DNA from: Neodontobutis hainanensis
Lineage: Eukaryota; Chordata; Actinopteri; Gobiiformes; Odontobutidae
Length of the DNA: 64,000 nt
Reading direction: 5' to 3'
NCBI GenBank assembly: GCA_024349245.1
Contig: JALDNG010000904.1
Span: 1 to 64,000 of the forward strand
A program made the translations under genes and the position numbers. Each line of letters begins with the position of its first letter. Position 1 is the first letter of the stretch. A model generated the notes under the pieces. That model saw only the letters and a program-made list of their open reading frames with translations. It did no database searches and had not been told where the DNA came from. Below are positions 41,071-53,296 of the stretch, piece after piece.

Positions 41071-44000
41071 CATTCTTAAAAATATAGCAAATAATCGTTT
41101 TTTTATTCTTGAGCAAAATGGATCGTCAGAATAAACCAACATAAGAAATTTTTAAAAATGACGATCTAACAAAACATCAGCATATAGATTATCTAAAGAA
41201 TTAACATTTTTTGTGAAAATAGAAAATTTTAAAATTATTCAGTTTACGACTGAACCATACTATGTTTTACATTTATTTTGAAGAGATTCTATCATTTTTT
41301 ATTTTTTTAAGAGCATACATCAAATAATTTGAACAATTATTAAAAATATTTAAAAAAATAGTTGATTGAATGTTGGATACCACCATTCAATTCAAACTAC
41401 GAGAAGAGAGCACTATCAAACTATTCCCTAATAAAGCAATCATTTGAAACAGACCAGTATTTATACAGCAATGATTCAAGAGAAGAAAGAAACGCGTTTA
41501 TAGAATGTCCCTAACAATTTAATAAATTAAATTCGAACGTTATAAAAGGCATGTCACCTCAAAAACTTTATTTCAATAAAAATAAGTTTTTACGATCATT
41601 TTTAGTTTGCTTTTGTAAAAGGAAATATGACAAGTGAACGATATCAGGTTTAAATTTTTATGATTATCTGAAAAAAACTGGGTGGTAACAACTATTTTCA
41701 AAATTTTCATTGAAAATATAAAATTTAGATAGGCTTTAAAATGTCAATTTGTTGTGCTACCCGTCAATTATGATGCATGTGCTGTTTTTACCAATAGATC
41801 CTGAAACTTTGAGTGGTGTAGCACTTAATCTAATCTATTCAAGATCATAAAAGACTTAAATAAGTGGTGTTTTAAGTGTTATTCCTTTGATAAAAAAGTT
41901 ATAGAGATCAGACATTAATACAGAAAAAGATATCTTAATTACTTTTGAGTAAAATAAGTCTTATTCAAGAAGCATTATGAAATTTAATTTCATTGCTTCT
42001 GGAATTAAATTTTAGGATCCGTGATTTTAAGAAAAATGAAAATCAAAGTGGTTTTAATGTTTTCTTAACAGAATTTTTATGAATTTGATCATCGATGCAA
42101 CCAGAATTATAAATTGTATTATATGGAATAGCCAATAGTGCAAGATAACCTTAATACTTATTGATAATGAGTCAGATAAAAGCCTGAAAATAATCTTGAT
42201 GAATAAGAAACTGTAGTCTAAATTATTATATCTGATAAAACGTTTAACAGAATAAAAATCTTATTTTACCATGCTTTTGCAGATGAAACATAAAAATCAC
42301 GAGGTCTCAGAGTTATTATTTATGATAGTATATAACATTATGACATCTTAAACTTCGATATAATATTATCGGAAAAAGTTAGCATGGTTTTGAAGGCATT
42401 TAACTGTATCCAGATAAAAATCCATATCTAAACACGTTATTAAAGATACCGAATTCGTCCGAAGTAAATTCAACAACTCTATCAACAATTACAAGGTTAG
42501 GTTTCTCTATTTTTCCTTCTATATAAAGCAGACCACTACAGGATACTTCGAACTAAATTTTTATACTAAAGCTAACTGGAACAGGAAATTTACAAAGAAC
42601 TTCCGATTTGTTGCAAAGTACCAATTTTCCATCAACGCCGTTTGGAGATAACTAAATATAGAAATTGACACTTAACGGTAGAAAGTTTTGCAATTGTTGA
42701 TACTCTCCGACCTATTGATCTATTTATGGTGGAGGGATCGAAATGAGCACTTAGCATTATATCTTCGCTAGTTTTAAATACGCGTGCGCAGGATTGCTCT
42801 TTGAGTTGTTAGTTTCTTTGGTTTATTCCTTTAAAAAGTTGTATCTTATAGAAAATCATGTCAACGAAATTGATCTCAAGATTGTTTTTCCTGAAATTAA
42901 ATTTTTTCCCTTGATTAGTTCGCGCTATTTTAACGTTCATGACCATAATTCTTCGAGCTTGCGCAAATATAATGGTAAAAATTATTTTACCATTACAAAG
43001 TTCAAGTTGAATTTTTTATATTTCCTAGTTAGCGTATGTTAGATAAATGAGTTACTCTTAATTTTTCCAAAAATTTCGCAAAAAATGCAATATGAAGAGA
43101 TGTTAGGTCGATCTTTCTTATAAATAATATGAAATGATCTAGAATTAAATTTAAATTTATTGAAAATAAAAATCGCTGCTCAGAGGCGTAGTATTCTGGC
43201 AAAATCAGTTAAAATATCGTTCAAATACCTTTCATGAAAACAGAAAAAATAAATTCATACTCCACTTCATTGAGAATACAAAAATTTTTGGTATTTAAAC
43301 ATGCTCTAACTTAGGTAAAGATGATTTGCCTGCTTAAGAATTTTACGAAATTTATCATAAATTTAACAAATTGATGTTTCACGTGCTTCTAAACAGTGTT
43401 GATCCATCCAATGTGTGTTATGGTGGTCAAACTTTACTTTTGCTCCACTTATCGTTTTTATGTTTATGTATCAACCACTCACTGTTCGTCAGAAGGATTT
43501 ACATTTTTGTATCCCCATCGATCGTAATTACGACTAAAATAATTGCCGGTTTCTCTTTGGAGGTTTATATATGTACTTGATTATATTTCTTAAAGGGGCA
43601 TTTAAAACACTTTATGTTTTAATTCATAATTATGGAAAGCTATGTATGCTAAACTAAACGTATTTGAGGCAAATATGCTTGATTCAAATTTATTTATTGC
43701 CATCAGATGTCACGAATGAAGGAATAAGGAGCCACTCTAATCTAGCCACATGTTCGATACTCGCTAGTTTTACAAAATTTCTGTTGATTATAACCGGCTT
43801 TATTTATTTATCTTGGTGATGATATGAATTTTTTCCATACTAACATTGGGCGACACTGAACGAATCTGAAGAAATTAGAAACATCGAATATTCTAAATTT
43901 TAAATCAATAAATATTCTGATATTGAGCAAAACTAATTAGTGTTCAGGTTTAAATATCTGTCGAACTTGACTTATCATATATAATTGCTATAAATCATAT

Positions 44001-45192
44001 TTTCCCATAAAGTACAAAATAATATTACATCATTAAAAAGAATATGATAAAGTCATCCATTTAGCGTTAATTATTATAAATTGTACAGTTGTAATCATTC
44101 TCACAAATTGGTAAAAATTTATATTTTCTCATCTTAAATTATTTCGTTGACAAAAATTTTTATGGTTGGAATATTTACAAAATTCTGTCCCATCAAAAGG
44201 AAAGCTTAATTTATTTATAATTCTGGACTGCTCGTTGATTTTCGCATTTGATTATATTATTAGTATTTATTATATATATGATCGTAGATTCGTACATATC
44301 ATCACCTTGTATTTGAATTCTCAAACTTAAAAAAATTAATTTTACCATGTGAATGAGTACACATTATCTCCTTCTTAAATTTCTGTTTTTTGAATGCGTG
44401 TTTCAACGAAAACAGAAAGAGTTCAAGTTATACGTTATATTTTTATCAACCTAAAGGTTAAAACGTATTAAAATCACTACATTTTCATGTGTATCATATT
44501 CGTGAATGCAAAAATGCATCTTTGATTCGTTTATATTGATCGAATTTTCAATGATCAAAAATATTACGCTTATTTGATGTACTTTAAATCTAACTTAACA
44601 TCTAGAACTATCTGTATGTATGTTTATAAATATTCTTGATTCCTGAATATGAGAGCTTCTAGCATTCTCCAATTTTCATTAAATGTAGAAAAATTTCAAA
44701 AAAGATCATGACGAATTTAGCATCTTACTATCATGACAGTGTCCTTTTTCATTCATCGTATAGTTTCAGCTAGGTTGAAGTACGTTTGTGGGTTGAACCA
44801 GTAGATCCTCGCTTTGATTAATTTTCCAATGGTTTATAACCGATAAATATTTTTTAGAATAAATGTCCTTTTTTCACCTATATTTGAAGAAAGAAGAAGT
44901 GAGACGAAAGCTTTGTTAATTTTAAAATAATTAACGAGTGCGCATATACGGAAGTAAAATTAGCTGTAACATTGTTCATAATTGTTCACTTAAATACATA
45001 AGTGATAAGATTACAAATTTTAAAATTCAAAAAAATGAAATTTTTAAACATTTTATTTTTTAAATTGTCTTTTTTAAATATTTACACCATATTTTATTCA
45101 TGTGATCAATTATTCAACTAAGTAAACCTAATAATTACATTCGGTGAAGTTAACATTTTTTTAATTTTATAATTGAAATTTAATTTAATTGT
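41071..45192. other. Mostly unassigned; coding-like on minus near 42.4-42.7 kb
   Basis: On minus at about 42690-42400 a frame reads LSPNGVDGKLVLCNKSEV, then CSGLLYIEGKIEKPNLVIV, then VEFTSDEFGIFNNVFRYG with one stop between. The plus strand of the same patch also has an open piece (FAIVDTLRPIDLFMVEGSK), so strand is unsure. The sequence immediately upstream of the PKG ATG, to about 44,900, is AT-rich with no recognised exon. Confidence 0.3.
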
Positions 45193-48100
45193 ATGTTTAT
45201 GGAGAACGAAGATGAGATTACCATCCAAAGGTCATTGTTTGGTGTCGATAAAATTGTAGTAAATGGCGAGTCTTTGCGTGTGAAGAACTTCATAAAGAAT
45301 TACAAAAAATTAAAGCATGTAAATATTTTAACCTAATTTTTATTATTTGATTATATATTAGGAAACGAGGTTGCTCAAAGAAGAAAACAATAAACTATCT
45401 ATCGAAATTCAAAAATTACAAGAGGCTCAAAAATCAGTTCATGCGCCAGTAATATATTTCAACTTTAACTTTTTCCATTGGCTAAATATTTCCATGATTG
45501 ATATTTAAACCTTACATATCACGTAATTAAGTGAATTTTTCTTTTAAATCGATGAATAAAATAATGTTTTACTCAAATTTACTCCATTTCTACAAAAAAT
45601 ATAACCATTTTTAGGCTTATTTCTAAAATGTTGTTGATATTGTACTAAAATCGCGTGTATGACAAAGAATTTAATTTTATATTTTTATGACTTTATCAAT
45701 GTGTTTTTATCAAGATATTAACAACGTGAAACCATGTTTAGCGACTTTAATGGGAATTGGCATGATTAATCATATCTCGTCATTCATATAAATTATACTT
45801 CAAATTTAACACAAGTATTGAAAGCTAAATATTTAAATTCTATTTTCAATTCATCTAAATGTGCTTTCCTTTGACTTTAATAACTTCTGAAGTTTATTTA
45901 TATTTTACATTTAAAGTTTTATTGTGATTAGGTATGTCAAATGATATGATGAGATATCGTGAATCTTCGAGAGTTGGTCGTGTTATATCGTTCAAAGAAT
46001 TCTTAAAAATACATATTTAATTTACTGCAGAAATCTCAGACAGGCTTCTTGTTTACGTATTTTGATAAACTCGCGTAAATACACATATGTTAGTGATGAT
46101 ACTTTTGCTTAGTTTCCCTATTCATTAACCATGAATGTATCGTGGTTGATTCAAGTTCATTCTGTTTTAGCTTTCATTCTTAAAAATGATTTTACGTCCT
46201 TATAGCATGAAATTTATTTTTATTCAAACAAAAATTAGGTTATATCTGAGGAATTCGTTGGACAAGACGACGTCGAGGATGAAAATATGGGGAAGCGGTT
46301 CGCTATCAGTGCAGAGCCGTTGAAAGAAGACGAGTTAGAAGACGATTATTGTGACGCATACCAAAAATCAGATGAGTTAGGCTTAATAAGAAAATTTAAG
46401 AGAGTATGAAGTACTTTTTAACGCAATTATGAAAAATGAATTACTGTCCAGAATTGACCAGCGTCAGATTCATCAGATAATAACCAAGATGATGCCACTT
46501 GAGTTGGATCCAGGCACTTTTATCATTAAGGAGAATGAAATCGGCGACGCGCTATATGTGATTGAAAGTGAAACGTACTCCTATAAGAGGTGGCTCAATA
46601 AACGTGCTGAAGGGGAATAAAGTTTTAAACCCACAACCACTTTCGGCGGGGACGCTATTCGGAGAATTGGCTTTGTTGTATAACTGCAGAAGAACTGCTT
46701 CAGTCATCGGTAAGGTCTTTATGGAGAGGATTAGCAATAACACAACTAAAATTGTGGTATCTGGAAAGACGACACTTCCAACTTGTCATGAAGTCAAACA
46801 TCAAAAAGACACGAGAAGACAAATACAAATTTCTTAAATCGTAGCGTGAACTTAAAAATAAAGGATTGAGACATTTGAAAACACAAGAAACTCGAACATC
46901 TTAAAGCTTGTTGATGTCCTTGAAGAAGTATTTTGTTCAATTATGGCAGAAATTCTTCTCGAAAAATACTTGGATTATTAAAGAAAATGAATTGGGGGAG
47001 ACTTTTTATATTATAATATCTGGCGAAGTTTGAGCATTTCAAACAAATCTTAGGTCAAAATTTATAAAATAGATGAAGCCGAATACACACACAAAGAACT
47101 GCGAACTCTAAAGGCTGGGGACTATTTTGGAGAAAAGGCTTTATTGGCGTAATTTATACGCTTAATATAAGTGAAAATTCCACCCGGACTGCCAGTGTAA
47201 TGGCGGTTACTGACGTCTTTGTTATGTCATAGACCGAGAGTTGAGAGATTATCTTGTATATTAAGAACATTTATTCGTCTAGTTGGAAGTTTGGAGAAAG
47301 ACTACCAAACAGTCGAGAATTGTAATATTTCGTTGTATTTTACTTAAATGTTCAGTGAAGAGATTAATAGTGTAGAAAAAACAGCCAAAACTCAAAATAT
47401 TGATCTCAATGATTTAATTCCTGTTATGACCTTGGGAAAAGGTGGTTTTGGACAAGTCGATCTCGTGTATTGCTCCGATAACCCTCAACAATTATATGCT
47501 TTGAAGACCATGTCAAAAAAATTCATTGTTGAAACTCAGCAACAACAGCATGTAATTTATGAAAAAAACATACTTTTAAGTATCAACTCGGAATTTGTCG
47601 TAAAGTAACGATAAGTTTGTATGTTTTAAGACTTTTTCAAACATTTCGGGATGACAGGTGTGTTTATTTGTTGCTTGAACCATGCCTTGGAGGAAATATT
47701 CTCGATGATGCACAGAATGTATGAAACTGACTTATAAAAGCGGGCCTTTCGAGAAGAAAACTACCCAGTTTATCATCGCATGTGTTGTCGAAGCGTTAGA
47801 TTACCTACATAGCCACCAGATAATCTACAGAGATTTGAAGGTAGGTTGGAAATCTTAAAATGCAGCCAGAAAACATGGTAATGAGTTCAAATGGATACGT
47901 TAAACTAGTCTTCTTTTAGTATTATCAAATAGGTTGATTTTGGCTTCGCAAAAATCCTTCATAATGGTCAAAAGACATGGACTTTCTGCGGAACACCTGA
48001 CTATGTCTCTCCCGAGATAATAACAAACAAAGTAAAAATATTCCTCGACGAGGGACATGATAGATCAACTGATTATTGGTCTTTCGGGGTTTTAGTATTC

Positions 48101-48518
48101 GAACTCCACTCTGGAGAGTATAGATATCATTTCTTACATAGAGCTCCATTTAAATCTGATACCGATTCCATGTGTACTTACAAAAAAATACTGCAAGGAA
48201 TCGACGGAGTTAAAATGCCAAAAACTATTCCAAAACATGCCCAGGATCTCGTGAAGAAATCGATGAAAGAAAATCCAACATCTCGTATAGGCTATCAAAA
48301 AAATGGCGTAAAAGACATAAAGAAGCATAAATACTTCGATGGAGTTGACTGGGAATCCTTATCGAAACAAGCTGTAAATCCTCCCATTCTCCCAAAAGTT
48401 TCTAATTTTTCTATCAAAGCCTGTTACCTTAGCATCATGCAAAGCTTCAAAGAAGCTGAAAACATCCCCGATTCCTGACTTAGAAGTTGAATGTTCAGGT
48501 TGGGATGTCAACTTTTAA
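45193..48518 (+). CDS. PRKG1-like: cGMP-dependent protein kinase (PKG, type I-like), 19 exons with micro-introns
   Basis: Serine/threonine kinase activated by cGMP; cytosolic signalling. The spliced model is about 703 residues (human PKG1 about 670-690). Order: N-terminal Leu/Lys coiled-coil (1-71), autoinhibitory KRFAISAEP, cGMP site A (IKENEIGDALYVIESG...LFGELALLYNCRRTASV), site B (KENELGETFYIIISGEV, YFGEKAL, RTASV), then kinase with glycine loop LGKGGFGQV, YALK lysine, YRDLKPEN, VDFGFAK, activation loop TWTFCGTPDYVSPE, and C-terminus SGWDVNF. Exons start at 45193, 45362, 46239, 46401, 46590, 46735, 46864, 46950, 47054, 47172, 47266, 47356, 47631, 47741, 47866, 47933, 48053, 48142 and 48420. 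Intron 1 is 43 nt, intron 2 is 790 nt, the other sixteen are 21-26 nt, all GT..AG. The intron ending at 47355 may begin at 47332 or 47335. Two spots break frame even after splicing, near 47213 and 47692. Identity is very secure; exact boundaries are inferred. Confidence 0.93.
45449..46238 (+). other. Exceptionally long intron 2 of the PKG gene
   Basis: A 790-nt GT..AG intron separates the coiled-coil exon from the autoinhibitory exon, while the sixteen downstream introns are 21-26 nt. No coding exon was recognised inside. In vertebrate PRKG1 the alternative alpha and beta amino termini join at this part of the protein, so the extra length could hold an alternative first exon or promoter. That is inference only. 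Confidence 0.8.
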
Positions 48519-49061
48519 ACGTAAAATTAACATTAAATGTAATAATTAAGGTTAAAAATTTGTGTGTGATAAAGTGTTGATTTTTGGGGAAATATTTAAA
48601 CGATCAAAGAGGAACACTTTTAAGCCATTTGAATATGCCAACAGAATAATTGATGAACTGTTTTAGGCGTATAATTCATTGTAATACTTTACTTGAATAT
48701 CTTGAAATCATTAATCTTCTGCTAACTTTCTTATGATTCCATTTTGCTTGTAAATCAAATTTTAACAAGAATCATGCTCAGAAAAGGTTGAGATCTGTTT
48801 AGACGCATTCAAAACAAACCGTTTTAAATTTGAATTTAGTTAAAATCAGAAGAAAGCAAACTACCTTTTCTTGGCGGGATGAGTGAAACGTGGAATTATT
48901 TGTGATATTTTTGATTTGATATCTGATAAATTTATATGACCGTATAAGTCACACCTCGCTTAAAGTAAAAAGTTACTTTCAAAATTTGAAAATATAATTT
49001 TTAAAATGGAACTGAATAATAACGCGTTTAAAAGTTCATTATTTTGTTGAATATGATGAAT

Positions 49062-49434
49062 TTAATCATAGTGAAAAATTATCAATGGGACTTTGCATTT
49101 ATTTATAACCTCCGAGTGAACTTCTTCATTAAAAGTTTCGACATATCGGTGTCTCAACTCTGGTACGCACTCTTGACTAGATTTACACGTTTTCGAGTTT
49201 TGTGAGGTCCGGAGGCAAACAACTTTAAGAAACATGGCTGTTTCTTTTATGGTAACTGGGATGATCTTTTCTGGGTTAAAATTCGGGGGATATGAGGCAA
49301 AGTTGCTTTTTTATCTCATCTTATAATACATTTAAGTGATGCATAAATGTTCATTTCAACGGTGTCAATGACTCTACAGTTACACACAACCTTGAGTTAA
49401 CTTGATGAATCGTTAACCGTTTTAATCGTGGCAT
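49062..49434 (-). CDS. Candidate small cysteine-bearing protein (105 residues), unknown family
   Basis: On the minus strand, exon 49434-49361 starts ATG CCA CGA, and exon 49305-49062 ends in TAA. A 55-nt GT..AG intron (49306-49360) restores one frame. The second exon is 81 codons of clearly non-random composition: NFASYPPNFNPEKIIPVT, KVVCLRTSQNSKTCKSSQ, ECVPELRHRYVETFNEE and INKCKVPLI. Five cysteines sit in a spacing loosely like Spätzle/NGF cystine knots (YP...C...C...C...C-K-V-P), but the final Cys-x-Cys is absent and no signal peptide is seen at this start. That resemblance is speculative. It is convergent with PKG, whose stop lies 543 bp away. Confidence is good that the long exon is coding, low for the start. 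Confidence 0.5.
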
Positions 49435-50369
49435 TTCGTATGAGTAAATTTAAAAATATAGAGTTCATTTTGAAAACGAAAATCAAATAAATCAAATCAA
49501 AGTTTTCGGTTGATAAGTTTTGACAATGCTCTTTAAACCTTTCATGAGTCTATGGTTCATTGTATATCGTTTTTACCATATAATGCTATCGTTTCCTATC
49601 ATGTACGCATCATGGTTTATGATGATTTGCATAAAAGAATGCAAGTGAAATTTTAAATTTAAACTCGACGCATTAACAATTTTCAAACTCATTTTATTTG
49701 AGTTTGAGAATTTTTGAAATCGGAGCATTGCTTATAATGGAGATCAAATGTCAGAAGAGCGTGACAGTAACCCAATCAACAAACACGAATACATGAAATA
49801 GAAGACTACAAAGCTTTTCTTTTCAAATATTTAATCTGGAACGATAATATAATCAAGGGCATTTAAATAGAAGTAACCATTAACTTGATTCATGTAAAAT
49901 AAAGGCTTTGTATAGTTTGAGGTGATGAGTTAGGAGACGACCAATTAGAGTTATAAGTTAATAAATTTGATATAGATAATTAAAACACATTAATTTGAAT
50001 TATTTTAATCTTACTTAGTGTGTCACTGCTGGGGTATTTTGTAGATTGGGATAACTGGGACAGCAATGTGGTTTGAGAGTTTTGTAAATAACTTGCTTTT
50101 TTAAATCAAGATATTAAGTCGGAAAAGAAAACATAAACTGCGACCCACATGGTACAACATCACTAATTTGAGCATTCAAAAGAAAAATCTTGAAAAAGTA
50201 AGTGATAGAAAGAGATATAGAAGAGAGAAGCCTTTCAATGTAAAATCTTTGACAGTTCAATGCTCGATCACTCTCAATGGCTGATAAAATGAACATTTTT
50301 TTATCGAGCAAGGATGAGTGAAACATATAAGGATTTTCTTAGAAGACGTTTTCGTCTGATGTGCCCCCA

Positions 50370-50655
50370 ATGGCAAAGCTCTACTTACTAGGTTCCGCCG
50401 TTTATCGCTTAACCGAATTTAGGCAGCCTTTTCTAATTTAAACACCAGGCGTGGGGTTTTCTATGATTCTCTCTAGTTTAGTCTATAAGGCAAACGTACC
50501 TTTGCGGTATTCTATTTGCTGTAAAAAACGAGTATGACAAGAAAAAGATCATGCAGAATGCAGACGCTGCCAAAATCATACTAAAACGTAATGTATCAAC
50601 GGGTAGTGTATCAATGTATCAAAATCTCTTTATAAACAGTATATTGAAAAAGTAA
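50370..50655 (+). CDS. Small unknown gene with two micro-introns (78 residues)
   Basis: Three exons (50370-50399, 50423-50455, 50482-50655) are joined by GT..AG introns of 23 and 26 nt. The spliced frame is continuous from ATG to TAA: MAKLYLLGSA, then AAFSNLNTRRG, then SIRQTYLCGILFAVKNEYDK and so on to NLFINSILKK. Exon 3 alone is 57 open codons of balanced composition. The amino terminus is hydrophobic then Arg-containing, which could be a mitochondrial targeting segment or short signal; no clear membrane helix is seen. No family recognised. Nothing longer reads through this segment on either strand. The joint is supported because both introns fall in the 20-27 nt class seen in the PKG gene. 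An upstream intron from GTGCCCCC was considered and rejected because it removes the ATG. Confidence 0.6.
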
Positions 50656-52541
50656 AAATTTTTTTAACACAATTTCCAGATATCTCAAATTTTGACATTC
50701 ATAAATTAAACTATACTCTGATTTATATGTTGAAATAAAAAGACAGCCACGTATTGCTCTTTCTGAAATATCTTGTTTATGATTTATTGAAAGCCAATCT
50801 CCGTACAACTTATCCTCGTATATAAAGCGGTGAATACCACCGCTGTGTGAGTTTCATTAAAATTTTTTGTAAATGGATAAATATTATGAAATCTCTCACA
50901 AACATCAATTTCAAGACTGGAGTAATCAAAATAAACTGTCGCAGAATAACTAAAAAATTTAATATCAAATGATGAGAACGATGATTTATAATTTTTAACG
51001 TAGAACTTTTTATGATGTATACAATTTAAAATTTATTCTTCTTTCATAAAAAGCGTACAAACATGAAATAAGCATCATAAGACAAGAGTGAACCACGTAA
51101 AGTAGATAAAATATTTAGACGATTTTTGTTTTGTTCATTACTTGTTTATTGATAGATTTTTTAGAAACCATTTTATTTTTTCAACAGCAAAAAAAGGACA
51201 GCTTTTTCAAAATTTCCTCTCCTTGGTTCTTATGAATGAATTGAAAATATCAAACACGTCATCTGACCTTTTCCCAATATTCCGGATTAGCAGTAGTTTT
51301 CGATAAATATCTTTAAGGATCTGACGTTCAGACAATTTTCTCATTTAAAATCATTTTCATTTCCTGTCGTGTCTCAAGCTAATTTTTAAACCAGCGTAAT
51401 TTTTCGAAAATTCAAGATCATAGATTGACAATAAAACGAATCATCAAAATATAATGAGTTTATCGCTTGATCATATCACGTTTTCAAGCCTGTTTCTAGT
51501 TGAGTTTAAAATTTCAATAGGGGTATTGACTGGGTTGTCCGATTCTAACTAAAGTACTCTGGATATTGATTTATATATTTTTTATGAACTTTTTTATTTT
51601 TGACACTTCAAATAACTGTTATGAATGACTCCGTTATAGTTTATATTTTAGTGAGTTTAATTAAAGCTTGATGCATCTTGAGAAACAGAGTTATCACAAA
51701 AAATTTCATCAGTAAGAATAGAAAATAAATTAGATTTACTTGGAATGATATTTGAAATTAGATGTTTAATACGATTGAAGAATTTCACATTTGACACTTG
51801 TTTCAAAAATATTCTGTAGAAATTTCGAATTATTGCATTTATAGATCGGGTTTACTCGTAGTTCTAACCTTAAGGAACAATTTTAGGTATGATGAATAAC
51901 ACTGCAAGTAAGTATTTTCTAAATACTTTCAGATATTTAACACCGTATAAACTCTCTGATTTAAGTGGGTAGCTCAGGCTGAACAAAAGAAATATCAATA
52001 AAACGTTTGGTTCAACATACAGTGTGTGGTGGGAAAAAATAATTTATGTATTTCAGTTGAATATGTTCAAGTTTTGTGAAATTCGAGAATTTTAAATTTA
52101 TCTATATCATAGGAAAAAAATTCAGCCATTTTAACGATCATAAACGATCTATGGTTTGTAAAAGACACGTCGAAATCATACAAAAAAAATAGAAAGAACC
52201 ACAAATAAGGATAATTTTGACTTGTCAGATCAACATTCTCTGAAGATTATAATATTAGCTTTCAAGTTTGTTTTGAAACATTCTACTAACGAAAAATTTG
52301 AACCTAATTGATATTTATAAAAGTTGTAGAGTTTTGAAATCGGATATAAGATGCTTTGATTGAGGCCGAATTATCAAGAAATTTATAAAGTTTAAATCAA
52401 GAAAGGTGAGACCCTTAAAAACGGTCCTATTTGCATTTTATAAAAAAATTTTCTATCCATCTCATGTTGAATAGTTTTTGATCCATTATAAATAATAAAA
52501 TATCTTGATATGAAAGATTGATTTTCTGTTCACTAACGTGG

Positions 52542-52669
52542 ATGGATGTGGAAGCCTCCTGTTCGGGCAGTGACAACTTTTATTCTGCACGAAATGAAGT
52601 AACAAAATTTGAATTAACGGTAAGTTTATTAATCCTAAAATGTTGTAGTTTGAACCCCAATTTAGCTGA
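52542..52669 (+). CDS. Short candidate gene or first exon (32 residues)
   Basis: ATG at 52542 opens MDVEASCSGSDNFYSAR then NEVTKFELT, followed by a consensus GTAAGT donor. A 29-nt intron (52620-52648) joins FEPQFS and TGA at 52667-52669. Without splicing the frame stays open to 52706. The exon is clearly richer in G and C than its surroundings. It may be a genuine micro-protein or the start of a longer gene whose next exon was not found. No family recognised. Confidence 0.35.
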
Positions 52670-53098
52670 AGAAACGAAAATTATAACTTGTAATCATAAT
52701 ATTTGACGGGTGTATAAATTAGACTCATGGCGGGAAATTTTTAGAATTTAAATTCGGTCATTTTGAAATAAAATATTAAAAATTTGCATTCGATTTTTGT
52801 CTTGTAATTTCAATTTTATTGCTCCATTACACAGATGTTAAAATAAATTAAGAAAATGGTTAAAAATATGTTAAAATTTATAACTGTGTTTAATTTAAAT
52901 TCAAAAAAATGAATAAATGTTCGACTTACATGTATTATATCCTTTAAAATAGCGTCGCGTTACTGCTGATCTTAACTTTATATCTAATCACATGAATGAT
53001 TCATGAATGTTTGTATAAAATGGTATGAACTAAAATAGCTTTAAAAAGTTATTTAAAGAATATATATTTTTAAAGGAGCTCGTTGTTTGATATCACAA

Positions 53099-53296
53099 AT
53101 GTATTTAAACGAGAAATTTGTCGCGCTGCTCAATAAACACATAGATGGAACTTTTTAACAAGTGTCCGAATTTCAAAACAGTTTCCACAGTAAGACAATT
53201 GAATTCATTCCATTTAAAGAGACAGTAACCCGGTACTTTTATCGAATCGGCAGTTATCTCGAATTTTATATTTTTACGCATGACACAAGTTTATGA
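53099..53296 (+). CDS. Small candidate gene, two micro-introns remove an in-frame TAA
   Basis: Unspliced, one frame is open from about 53072 to TGA 53294-53296 except for a single TAA at 53156-53158. Removing GT..AG introns of 25 nt (53120-53144) and 29 nt (53225-53253) gives a continuous short protein: MYLNEKF, then MELFNKCPNFKTVSTV, then FHLKRHYLEFYIFTHDTSL. Both joints fall correctly in phase. The composition is richer in C and G than the flanks. The frame stays open upstream of the ATG (KGARCLISQ), so a further 5' exon is possible. No family recognised. Confidence 0.38.

Noticed and set aside
46376..46589. Programmed +1 frameshifts in PKG
   Set aside because: First suspected at two sites, but 25- and 22-nt GT..AG introns restore the frame with better alignment to known PKGs.
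47692..47740. AT-AG or other non-canonical intron in the PKG kinase hinge
   Set aside because: A canonical 22-nt intron at 47719-47740 gives EIFSMMHRIGPFEKKTTQF, aligned without gaps to other PKGs. The problem is a small upstream indel, not the splice site.
47925..48328. Two minus-strand ORFs of 64-74 codons
   Set aside because: They lie antisense to PKG kinase exons whose identity is certain, so they are shadows of conserved coding sequence.
53156..53158. TAA read as an amino acid (stop-codon reassignment)
   Set aside because: PKG and the other genes have no internal stops after splicing and use TAA, TAG and TGA as stops; micro-introns explain this TAA.
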